In this document: piece by piece, positions 18,901 through 24,731 of the stretch
Numbering within the stretch: position 1 is the first letter of the stretch
Layout of the letters: each line of letters begins with the position of its first letter
NCBI GenBank assembly: GCA_963777325.1
Contig: CAVZQE010000004.1
Span: forward strand, 124,001 to 188,000
Origin: JAFAXA01 sp963777325
Lineage (GTDB): Bacteria > Pseudomonadota > Alphaproteobacteria > Acetobacterales > Acetobacteraceae
DNA length: 64,000 nt
Reading direction: 5' to 3'
The notes under the pieces: generated by a model
The model's input: only the letters and a program-made list of their open reading frames with translations
Told to the model about the DNA's origin: nothing
The model's database searches: none
Translations under genes and position numbers: made by a program

Positions 18901-21027
18901 GCGCCGCCCGGCGCGACGGTCGCGTCGCTGCTCGGCCCAAGCTTCGGGGACGCGGCCGACCAGCAGCGCACGGACGCGAACCCGTCCGGCTCCGTTGCCG
19001 ACGCCTTCGCCGGAGTGGCGATGACCGGCAACCTGGCGGCGCCAACACAGGGCGCCTGGCGCTACTCCGTGGATGGCGGCGCGACGTTCGCCGACGTGCC
19101 GCGAGGCGTGTCGGACAGCGCGGCCCTCGTGCTGCCGGTCTCGGCCCGGCTCGTGTTCGTCCCCGCCCCGGACTACAACGGCACGCCGGGCGGACTGGCC
19201 GCGCGGCTGATCGAGGGCAACTCCCTCGTCCCGGCCTCCGGGGTGGACGTCTCCGGCGGCAACCACGGCGGCAGCACGGCAGTCAGCGCCGACACGGTCC
19301 CGCTCAGCACCCGGATTCTGCCCGTCAACGACGCCCCGCTCGCGGCTGGCGCGGTCGATCTGCCCGAAGTCGCGGAAAACGCCGCGTCGCCGCCCGGCGA
19401 CACGGTCGCGCATCTGTTCGGCCCCGCCCTCGGCGACGCCGCCGACGCCCAAGCCGGCCCGGGCAACCCGGATGGCAGCACGGCCAACGCCATCGCCGGC
19501 ATCGCCATTACCGGCAACGCCGCCGACCCCATCCAGGGCGCGTGGCGCTACTCGCTCGACGACGGCGCGTCCTGGACCGCCCTGCCGCCCGGCCTCTCCG
19601 ACGGCAACGCGCTCGTGCTGGGCGGCAACGCGCGCCTGCAATTCCTGCCCGCCTATAATTTCAGCGGCACGCCCGGCGGCCTCACGGCGCGGGTCATCGA
19701 GACCTCCTCGGACGTGCCCATATCCGGCGCGCTCACCGGCGCGTCGCTGGCCGGAGCGGCGCTGGCACGGCCGGGAGTGGACGTGTCCGGCGCGGCCGAT
19801 GGCGGCCGCACCTCGATCAGCGCCGGCATGGTCGCGCTGGACACGCGCGTGGCCCCGGATTTTTCCCCGCTCGCGGGCGAGTCCGCCGCGCTGCCGCCGG
19901 TCGTGACCGGCGACCCCGCGCCGGGCATGACAGCGGCGGCGCTGTACCGCGCCAGCTTCTTCTCGCCGTCGGGCCAGACCTTGGCGGGTCTGGTGATCGT
20001 CGGCGACGCGGCGACGCCCGAACAAGGCGCGTTCCGCTACTCGCTCGATGGCGGCGCCACCTTCGCGCCGGTGCCCGTGGACGTGTCGGCCCAGCGCGGG
20101 CTGGTTCTCCCGGCCGGGGCGGTGCTGTCCTTCCTGCCCGCACCCGGCTTCACCGGCGCGCCCGGCGCGTTGACGGCCTATCTCGTCGGAACGTCGGGCG
20201 CGTTCCTGGCGCCGGGCTTGCACGGCGCGGACGTGGCCGGGCTCACGGCGGCGCGCGTCGTGGACCTCTCGGGCCTGATCGGCAGCCGGACCGCGCCCAT
20301 CACCACCTCCCCCGTCCAGCTATACGCGGACATCCTTCCCCGCCCGCCCGTCGCCGCCGCGCCATCCGGCCTGCCGCAGCTCACCAGCAATCCGGACACG
20401 GACCGCAACCGGGACGTGGTCACGGCGCGGCGCTACGATCCGCTGTTCGCGACGGTCCCGGAACGGGCCGGATTCTCCTGGGACTGGCTGGAAGGGAGCG
20501 AGATCCGCCGCTTCATCGTCGCGGAGCAGCTCTCCATCGTCGATGTGCCGGAGACGCTGTTCCACCGCGCCGATCCCGACCGGCGGCTGGAGTACCGGGC
20601 GCAGCTGCCGGGCGGGCTGCCCCTGCCCGATTGGCTGCGCTTCGACCCGCGTACGCTCACGCTCGCCGGTACGCCGCCCATCGCCGCGCACGGCACGCTC
20701 GACGTGCAGATCGTGGCGCGGGACGAGGCCGGGCGGACCGCGACCGGCGACGTGCACCTACGCATCGGCCGGAACCCGGCGGAGCTGCTGGCGCTGCTGC
20801 GCACGGCGGAGCGGTCGCGACCGGCGGCCACGCCCGCGCCGGACCACCGCCCCGTCCGGGGCCAGCCCGCCCGTCCCGCCGTGCATCGGCCGCACGCGGT
20901 CGCGCCCCCGGCAGACGCGCCGCGACCGGCGCGGGCCGGATTCTCGGAGCAGCTGCGCGGCTTCAGCGCCGGGGCGCGGGCGCAGGCGCTGCTCGACCGG
21001 CTCGCCGCGCCGAACATTTCTCCATGA
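9907..21027 (+). CDS. Giant DUF4347 / DUF11 / repeat-containing secreted adhesin-like protein
   Basis: This is a 3706-residue protein starting at GTG 9907. It begins with a LEPR-XLL-like leader (ILEQRYLFDGS) and a DUF4347 domain (about 55-215; C158 in FWGCDVG). A long Ser/Thr/Gly/Ala-rich beta-sandwich region with DUF11-type repeats follows (about 1350-1480 and 1680-1790), then an SdrD-B-like domain (about 1838-1960). Seven repeats of about 177 residues each start at VND-P or similar (about 2268-3480), followed by a putative-Ig/cadherin-like domain (about 3510-3640) and an Ala/Pro-rich tail. There is almost no cysteine, no classical signal peptide and no RTX nonapeptides. The stop overlaps the TolC-like start (ATGA). 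It is probably the exported substrate of the downstream genes; adhesin function is inferred from architecture. Confidence 0.85.
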   Translation: MRLILEQRYLFDGSVTASARPLHRPEAHPGADTHASPDLNRPVVAKALASSAEAAAPAREVLFVDPRVADWQALAASVPASVAVVVIDPARDGLRQVQDTLAARAQLDAIHFLTYGKPGEADLGTTAITPATLDARADTLAAWRGHLAPGAQIDFWGCDVGAGDAGRAFVERLHDLTGAGVAASTDATGAASLHGDWVLEQRIGVEAAHAPFSPASIQAYEGVLDRPTPSVTFSGAPASVLLGSSFTESVTFQNTAGNGVGYGPFIDLFAPHNPAETATLTGAAYLGSALTVTPVALSASVAGHVGTVGALHPLAVDSTGAPLFVAAPSGFAAGDTLYVVTLPFGSFTPGQPAAKIDLTFSAAGMDELTSAHPGEAIGIAAVGGFQFGADPLNDPAADPSIRGTSGTEPPGASDAGNGLIATSSAVSLLDFSATVATAPGEAETATGPSFPAHYIVTLDPAPATAGNPISNLAVSFALPDGVRYTGGAIAVAGASGTPSFTAGATPDGGSVHVDFASLASSGAATTVDVPVYVPDLYGSSAAILDPVSGAPVTIGSPTASYSGGVWNPPAGSLDAGSPQTVTGSAPAGAPTFAAKSLALQETVADLTTGDSTTRPGDTLRYTIRFEVSDYAGIDHLQLQNLLGDGLAVDNTVAPVLSVTEAGATSTISLGAIAEPGQPVVNGQTVATSGSAPYWTYSRDNALTGQTTLSFDAGGAIATATGSSKLEGPGAVGTLTFTAKVLDKYTNTHVNPLTQLPGSLTETDTLASTATGTGDLLTAAGTPTDNPARQVSDSSGASVQIPPGAVSLQIVAIDGVAVSGPVTIHPGDNVTYRSTYDLTSGDFAALHLAGYLPLPAFTIGDPLADGSNAAFAPDSSGAYPSPGGYRLVSAPSGVAIQGVGADTVANGLTFDLGAHDDPSNTPGQSVAIDFTLRATSRPAADQLLLTTQAQSTYSNSLQAVTAQSAVKQITLSEPNLVLKTGIVSLVDDGGAAKSVPFTVDGTGGTADPTGTFNPADTTGSPFPGAIPTGIGALENLNVAGADGADTARVVVAVQNTGTGPAGAFDVTLNGTLPAGITTSAIVNLRITRGDGTALSFTRPDGSAATAADFFTPGGILVQGAGGSATPALFATGDAAHRDVLFVTYDLALPAQQGAGATLVDAASVVNFASRAGGVAAGDGFVSGGAPVGGTAASIADTATIATTSPALAKSIGASDVPAEDNRDAAFPSRTVVIGETRPVTILVTLPEGTLTNGAGDVRVTEALPSGETFAGLVSVTPGSGVSLSPPGTVATVSGSTITFDLGPSVVNANADGSGTVAITYDALFPNGAGVNGSVLTSTANLVYGGAAVPPATVAVVEHDPAVTETITDDSGGALYSGRVVTYTMTVRNTGVVDANALSANALIPTGLAYVAGSLAPVSGGTNPAVNDGNPADLTIGLDQLAPGETAIFRFQATVAPNLAAGTQLSVRSTTAESSYHSIPASVGPGRAYTLSATDTRAVGGFTSTLRIVGEANGTAGGAPSQTTPVSSANVTAGDIVRLHAAANVPEGSNPAVVLDFALPAGLTYANDGTTTIALVSPGGDVASSTLDPAGNMPGLQVAGTVNAATYQPGYIVSASAIDTSVAGHLRINLGALSNNDNSPQPNAIVLEFNGIVGNVAGNHNGTALAQSLTVLGATSNTVTETVKEPSVSITKTVTAVASATGIVTYKVKLANTGTATAYGIVLNDPESSNENPISGLSQSGAGSNIAVTSGNGTSALQATLDLAAGASETFTYQVPVTNPSLPVPNVTTTDNYRDLKTPAVSLSGTSSGASGSATGGRDGVTAPASLNTYNGAVASGLGTASGQVWQALGATPGTYDPLTDTPLGGVLVTARTAGPDGAFGTGDDLVQTTTTAADGTYGFGLLPNGAFRITLPASGASGLPGAETLISDPFGSTGTLPATASSATNGTAQPGVDFAFALPDTAPALGNLASGTRTLTPGTPIALSSTGAATVADAELDRLVAANEGYSYAGAQLVVQRTLNGTAAPNAADSFGGDGTLLLAGGSVSLSGVTVGTYTQTGGVLSLTFNASASAPTVSGVLDHLTFATATANSFNLGLTVGATLADGNISGQQGTGGVKTSAPALAALDLAPATASVAASFTEPNDSAPAAVSAAVDPALTLADSLGAGATLSRATVAITGNFAPGEDQLAFSPAAGSGDIAGSYAGGVLTLTSASGATAAQWQAALEAVRYYDGSDRPSTAPRAVTVSVTDQASGHAVSATAVTLSVAATNDSPVLDVAVPVALPPATEDASAAPAGAVGTLVASIAGTALNVTDPDGANTHDGAALALGGIAVVGADTARGNWWFSTDGGASWTQFAGAGIATPVSSGNALHLLGDAGTRLYFQPTSADFNGALPNALQFRAWDQFDPVANGGVAALPTDAALGTGINTAASSYSSAVRVLPLAVRPVNDAPLASGSATLAPGTEDAAPPGATVASLFAAAFSDTADQQASPGNPSGSAANTLAGIAVVGDATPAAEGLWRYSVDAGATWTALPAGLSDANALLLSAGARLDFLPAPDFNGAPPPLAVRLIDSSTDLPLLGATTGADLGATIEAIPGADVSGTHQGGASAVSAATVPLATSVAAVNDAPIATGTAALPPEPQDAATPTSATIAALFGAAFSDGADAQRSALNPTGSVADPLAGIALVGNPTPASQGVWRYSTDGGATYAAIPTDLADGNALLLPASGVLEFVAAPGFNGAPLPLTARLVDGSAAPLAPSLTGAGLAAGGAAVLHADVSGPHQGGTTPVSAGTVPLAIAVGPVNHAPVATGDAILPATTEDASSPPGDTVAALFGANFSDAADQLRGPDNPTGSVAGTLAGVAVTGNATPASDGAWRYSLDNGATWTALPSGLSDTSATLLSASARLDFLPAPDFNGAPPPLAARLIDTSADVPLTGTTTGADLGAAARAIAGVDVSGAHQGGSTAVSAATVTLTTGVAPVNDAPIASGAATLAPVPEDTAAPPGATVASLLGPSFGDAADQQRTDANPSGSVADAFAGVAMTGNLAAPTQGAWRYSVDGGATFADVPRGVSDSAALVLPVSARLVFVPAPDYNGTPGGLAARLIEGNSLVPASGVDVSGGNHGGSTAVSADTVPLSTRILPVNDAPLAAGAVDLPEVAENAASPPGDTVAHLFGPALGDAADAQAGPGNPDGSTANAIAGIAITGNAADPIQGAWRYSLDDGASWTALPPGLSDGNALVLGGNARLQFLPAYNFSGTPGGLTARVIETSSDVPISGALTGASLAGAALARPGVDVSGAADGGRTSISAGMVALDTRVAPDFSPLAGESAALPPVVTGDPAPGMTAAALYRASFFSPSGQTLAGLVIVGDAATPEQGAFRYSLDGGATFAPVPVDVSAQRGLVLPAGAVLSFLPAPGFTGAPGALTAYLVGTSGAFLAPGLHGADVAGLTAARVVDLSGLIGSRTAPITTSPVQLYADILPRPPVAAAPSGLPQLTSNPDTDRNRDVVTARRYDPLFATVPERAGFSWDWLEGSEIRRFIVAEQLSIVDVPETLFHRADPDRRLEYRAQLPGGLPLPDWLRFDPRTLTLAGTPPIAAHGTLDVQIVARDEAGRTATGDVHLRIGRNPAELLALLRTAERSRPAATPAPDHRPVRGQPARPAVHRPHAVAPPADAPRPARAGFSEQLRGFSAGARAQALLDRLAAPNISP
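16708..20340 (+). repeat. Seven tandem ~531-bp coding repeats inside the giant adhesin
   Basis: Units begin at the Asn (or aligned Asp) codon of the VNDAP-type motif at 16708, 17245, 17776, 18307, 18841, 19327 and 19858. Spacing is 537, 531, 531, 534, 486 and 531 bases, always a multiple of three. Each carries an acidic TEDA-like start, a LFGPAF/SDAAD block, a GVWRYSxDGGATW block, a PAPDFNGAP block and a DVSGxHxGGxxxVSA end. The first unit is the most divergent and the fifth has lost about 15 codons. The last lacks several blocks. Confidence 0.85.
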
Positions 21028-22574
21028 CCCACATCCCACGCAAGGACTGCCGCCGGATGCCCCTCCCGATCTGCCGCGCCGCGTCCGGCGTGGCCGCGCT
21101 GCTCGCCGTCTCGGCCTGTTCGCTCCGCCCGGAACCGATCTCGCTCTCCGAGCACATCGCCCGGGCGCAAGCCGACCGGCAGGCGATCGATGCCCATTAC
21201 GTGCCGTTCAACGGCGATCTCAGCCTGGCCGGGGCGCTCGCGCGCGGCATCAAGTACAACTACGACGCGCAGCTCGCGAAGTTGGAAACGACATTGCAGG
21301 AGCGGCAGCTCGATCTGGCGCTCGCGCAGATGCTGCCGCGCGTCGCGGCGGACGCCGGCTACACCGCCCGCAACAACTACAACGCCGCCGAGAGCGTGTC
21401 GGTGCTGACCGGCCAGCCGTCGCTGCAACCCTCGTATTCGGAGGAGAAGCAGCGCGGCACCGCCGACATCGTGTTCTCCTGGAACCTGCTGGATGTCGGG
21501 GTCAGCTACTTCCAGGCCAAGCAGCAGGGCTACCGCACGCTGATCGCCGTCGAGCGCCGGCGCAAGGTGCTGGACGGAATCGTGAAAAGCGTGACGGAGA
21601 CCTACTGGCGGGCCGCCGCCGCGAACGCGCTGCTGCCGCAGCTCGATCCGATCCTGCATCACGCGGCCCGCATGCTGGAGGCGTCGCGCACCGCCAGCGA
21701 ACGCAACCTGCAACCGCCGTTGCAGCTGCTCGACTACCAGCAGGCGCTCATCACGGTGCTCGGGGAACTGCGCCGGATGCGCAACAACCTCGCCTCCGCC
21801 CGCATCCAGCTCACGTCGCTGATCAACGTGCCGATGGACGCGCCGATCCGCCTGACCACCACGCCCGCCGAGATGCCGCAGAGCGCCGCCAATACCCGCG
21901 CGCTGGAAAACCTCGCCCTCGCATATCGCCCGGAATTGCGCATCGAGGCCTATCAGGAGCGGATCGACCGGCAGGACGTGTACAAGGAGATCCTGCGCAT
22001 GATGCCGGGCGTCGGCATCCTCGCGGACGGCAATTACGATTCCAACAGGTACCTGTTCAACAACACCTGGGGCGAACTCGGGGTGCGGGCGACGTTCAAC
22101 CTGGTCAACCTCATCAACGGTCCGCGCGCCATCGCCGCCGCGCGTACCGGGGTCGAGGTGGACCGCCTCCGCCGCCTCGCGCTGAGCGTCGCCCTGCTGA
22201 CGCAGGTGAACCTCAGCTACCAGCAATACCTGGACGCGCTCGACGATCTGAAGACCGCCGAGCAGGTCGATGCCGTCGGCCAGCAGATGGAGCGGGTGAC
22301 GCGCAACGCGAGCGCCGCCGGCGCGCAATCCGATTCGGACGCGGTCCGGCACCAGCTCACCTCACTCCTGGTCCGGCTGGAGCGGGACCGGGCGCTGGCC
22401 CGCGCGCAGACGGCGCTGGCGGAGATCTATTCCTCGGTGGGCGTGGACCTGGTGCCGCCGACGGCGGACCTGAACGACCTGCCGACCCTGACACGGCAGA
22501 TCCAAGGCGCGATCGGCCCCTGGTCGGCCGGTAAGCTGCCATCCGGCAATCCGCTGAGTGCCGGGAGGACGTGA
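21024..22574 (+). CDS. TolC-family outer-membrane efflux lipoprotein
   Basis: This 516-residue outer-membrane channel component starts at ATG 21024, overlapping the adhesin stop by four bases. An internal ATG at 21057 would place a lipoprotein signal directly at the N-terminus (MPLPICRAASGVAALLAVSA before the Cys). Both starts are possible. The body shows the two-fold alpha-helical repeat of TolC/OprM proteins, including SLAGALARGIKYNYDAQLAK, ALENLALAYRPELRIEAYQE and ATFNLVNLINGPR. In type I and tripartite systems this protein forms the outer-membrane duct. Here it should connect with the HlyD-type adaptors encoded immediately downstream. Confidence 0.85.
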   Translation: MTHIPRKDCRRMPLPICRAASGVAALLAVSACSLRPEPISLSEHIARAQADRQAIDAHYVPFNGDLSLAGALARGIKYNYDAQLAKLETTLQERQLDLALAQMLPRVAADAGYTARNNYNAAESVSVLTGQPSLQPSYSEEKQRGTADIVFSWNLLDVGVSYFQAKQQGYRTLIAVERRRKVLDGIVKSVTETYWRAAAANALLPQLDPILHHAARMLEASRTASERNLQPPLQLLDYQQALITVLGELRRMRNNLASARIQLTSLINVPMDAPIRLTTTPAEMPQSAANTRALENLALAYRPELRIEAYQERIDRQDVYKEILRMMPGVGILADGNYDSNRYLFNNTWGELGVRATFNLVNLINGPRAIAAARTGVEVDRLRRLALSVALLTQVNLSYQQYLDALDDLKTAEQVDAVGQQMERVTRNASAAGAQSDSDAVRHQLTSLLVRLERDRALARAQTALAEIYSSVGVDLVPPTADLNDLPTLTRQIQGAIGPWSAGKLPSGNPLSAGRT

Positions 22575-23392
22575 TGCAACGCCGTCACACCGTCCTGATC
22601 GCCGCGTCCCTGCTCTGCGGCAGCGGCGCCCTCGCCTTTGCGGCGCCCGCACCCCCGTCGGACGAGCGCCCCTCGGTGCTGGCGCTCGCCCCGCCGCCGC
22701 GATCCGCCGTCCCGGACCCGGAGGCGGACGCGTTCAGCGGCATCAGCGTCCAGGTGGTGGCGAAGGTGAGCAGCCAGATCGGCGCGCCGATGGGCGGCCG
22801 GCTGATCCAGTTCCCGCTCAACGACGGCGATCACTTCAGCGCGGGCGACGTGCTGGCGCGGTTCCATTGCGAGCAGCAGGAGGCGCAGCTCGCCCGCGCC
22901 CGCAGCGAGTTGCAGAAGCGCCGCGGCATCCTGGACACCAACAAGCGGCTGCGTCAGCTCGGCACCTGGAGCCAGGTCGAATTCCAGACGGCGGCGGCGG
23001 AAGTCAGTACCGCGACCGCCGACGCGGACCTCGCTCGCATCAACGTCGAGGCCTGCACCGTCACGGCGCCGTTCAGCGGCCGAGTCGCGGGGGTCGAGGC
23101 GCACAATTTTCAGTTCGTCGTGCCCGGCGCGCCCTTGCTGGACATCCTGGACGATCGCGACCTGCAATTGGAGCTGGTCGTCCCCTCGCGCTGGCTGAGC
23201 TGGCTCGCGCCCGGCGCTCCGTTCACCGTGCATGTCGCGGAGACCGGGCTCGACTACCCGGCGCAGATCACCCGCACCTCCGGCCGCGTGGAGCCGGTCA
23301 GCCGCACGATCAAGGTGTACGGCGTCCTGCGCGGCCCCGCCGACCGGCTGCTGCCCGGAATGAGCGGGACGGCCGCGTTCCCGCCGCGATGA
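22574..23392 (+). CDS. Periplasmic adaptor subunit (HlyD/RND-type), secreted
   Basis: This 272-residue protein has an N-terminal signal peptide (MQRRHTVLIAASLLCGSGAL, cleaved near AFAA). A split lipoyl/barrel-sandwich domain (IGAPMGGRLIQFPLNDGDHF and CTVTAPFSGRVAGVEAHNF) flanks a short helical hairpin rich in Arg/Gln/Glu. A beta-barrel domain follows, ending LLPGMSGTAAFPPR. It would bridge inner-membrane partners and the TolC-like duct in the periplasm. GGAGG lies about six bases before ATG 22574, which overlaps the previous stop by one base. Its stop overlaps the next start by four bases, showing tight translational coupling. Confidence 0.85.
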   Translation: MQRRHTVLIAASLLCGSGALAFAAPAPPSDERPSVLALAPPPRSAVPDPEADAFSGISVQVVAKVSSQIGAPMGGRLIQFPLNDGDHFSAGDVLARFHCEQQEAQLARARSELQKRRGILDTNKRLRQLGTWSQVEFQTAAAEVSTATADADLARINVEACTVTAPFSGRVAGVEAHNFQFVVPGAPLLDILDDRDLQLELVVPSRWLSWLAPGAPFTVHVAETGLDYPAQITRTSGRVEPVSRTIKVYGVLRGPADRLLPGMSGTAAFPPR

Positions 23393-24726
23393 CCGCGCCC
23401 GAGACGGCGTTGGCGGCGCGGCTGCAGCAGCAGTTGCTCCGCCTGTCCGCGCTGCAGGTGCTGCAGTCCCGGCTGCGGCGGGCGGACCTGGCCGAAATCC
23501 CGTTCATCGCCGTCAACGAAACCCATGCCGTGCTGCCGTTTCAGCAGGCGGCGCTTTGGATGGAGCGGGACGCCGAAATCCGGGCGGTATCGGGCGGCGT
23601 CGCGGCCGAGCCCGGCGCGCCCTATGTGCAGTGGCTCGGACGGGTATGCGGCGCGCTGCAAGGCAAGGCGCTCGGCCCGGTGGCAGGGGCCGACCTGCCC
23701 GATGCGCTGGCCCGCGACTGGGCGGAATGGCTGCCCGGTTGCGCGCTCTGGTGCCCGTTGCCGGACCCGCGCGGCGGCGCGCTGGGCGGTCTGCTGCTGG
23801 CGCGGGCCTATCCCTGGACAGAAGCCGATCTGGCGCTCGCGGATGCCGTCGGCGACGCGCTCGCGCAGGCGTTCCTGCTGTCGCGGCTGCCGCGCCGCCG
23901 CCCGCGCCAGCGCCGCTGGCGACGGCCGCTGCTCACCCTCGGGGCGCTGGCCCTGCTCGCCTGTACGCTCGTTCCCGTGCCCGAGACGGTGCTCGCGCCG
24001 GGAGAGATCGTGCCGGACGACCCGGCCCTGGTGCGCGCGCCTTTCGCGGGCGTGGTGGAGGCCGTCCGGGTGCGGCCGAACGCGACGGTGAAGGCGGGCG
24101 AGGTGGTCGCGACGCTCGACAGACGCCAGATCGCCACCGCCTTCGAGATCGCCCAGAGGACGCTGGACGCCACGCGCACGGAATACCGGCAAGCGGCGCA
24201 GGAAGCCGTCACCGACCCGCGCGCGCGCGGCCGGGCCGCCCTGCTCCAGAGCCGGATCGAGGAGCAGCAGGCGGACGCCGAGTATCAACGCACGCTGCTC
24301 GACCGCACGACCCTGCTCGCCCCGGCGGACGGCATCGCCGTGTTCAACGATCCGGTGGAGTGGGTCGGCAAGCCGGTCGAGACCGGCGAGCGGATCATGC
24401 TGGTGTCGCCGCCCCGGTCCGGCGTGCTGGAGGCGGAGGTGCCGGCCAGCGGCATGATCGCGCTCAAGCCCGGCGCGGAGGCGCTGTTCTTCGACAATCT
24501 GCACCCGGACCATCCGGCGCGCGGCCGGATCGAATACGCGGCCTACGCCGCCGCCATGACGCCCGAGGGCGTGCTGGCCTATGCCGTGCGGGTCCGCCTC
24601 GACAACGGAGAGGCGGCGCGGCTGGGCCTGCGCGGAACCGCGAAGCTCTACGGCCCGGCGCGGCCGCTGCTGCTCTGGGCGCTGCGCCGCCCGATCGCCG
24701 CCGTGCGGCAGTGGACCGCGTTCTGA
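23389..24726 (+). CDS. GAF-like domain fused to HlyD-type membrane-fusion protein
   Basis: This is a 445-residue protein. Residues 1-165 have no signal peptide and look like a cytoplasmic GAF-like sensor fold (PFQQAALWMERDAEIRAVSG, ALWCPLPDPRGGALGGLLLA, WTEADLALADAVGDALAQAF). An Arg-rich patch and one membrane helix (LLTLGALALLACTLVPV, about 183-200) follow. The rest is a HlyD-like module: VRAPFAGVVEAVRVRPNATV, a coiled-coil hairpin, and LLAPADGIAVFNDPVEWVGK. The geometry is cytoplasmic input, one membrane crossing, periplasmic adaptor. ATG 23389 overlaps the previous stop. The GAF-like assignment rests on pattern only and is less certain than the adaptor part. Confidence 0.75.
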   Translation: MTAPETALAARLQQQLLRLSALQVLQSRLRRADLAEIPFIAVNETHAVLPFQQAALWMERDAEIRAVSGGVAAEPGAPYVQWLGRVCGALQGKALGPVAGADLPDALARDWAEWLPGCALWCPLPDPRGGALGGLLLARAYPWTEADLALADAVGDALAQAFLLSRLPRRRPRQRRWRRPLLTLGALALLACTLVPVPETVLAPGEIVPDDPALVRAPFAGVVEAVRVRPNATVKAGEVVATLDRRQIATAFEIAQRTLDATRTEYRQAAQEAVTDPRARGRAALLQSRIEEQQADAEYQRTLLDRTTLLAPADGIAVFNDPVEWVGKPVETGERIMLVSPPRSGVLEAEVPASGMIALKPGAEALFFDNLHPDHPARGRIEYAAYAAAMTPEGVLAYAVRVRLDNGEAARLGLRGTAKLYGPARPLLLWALRRPIAAVRQWTAF

Positions 24727-24731
24727 CCGCC

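Noticed and set aside
15826..20223. A 1465-codon open frame on the strand opposite the giant adhesin repeats
   Set aside because: It is a by-product of GC-rich codon bias in the repeat region (Arg/Gly/Ala-rich, no domain, no ribosome site). Similar antisense frames occur at 10186-12444 and 12463-14901.
9907..21027. RTX calcium-binding nonapeptide repeats in the giant protein
   Set aside because: I looked for GGxGxDxLx-type repeats and saw none; the repeats present are beta-sandwich-like units of about 177 residues.
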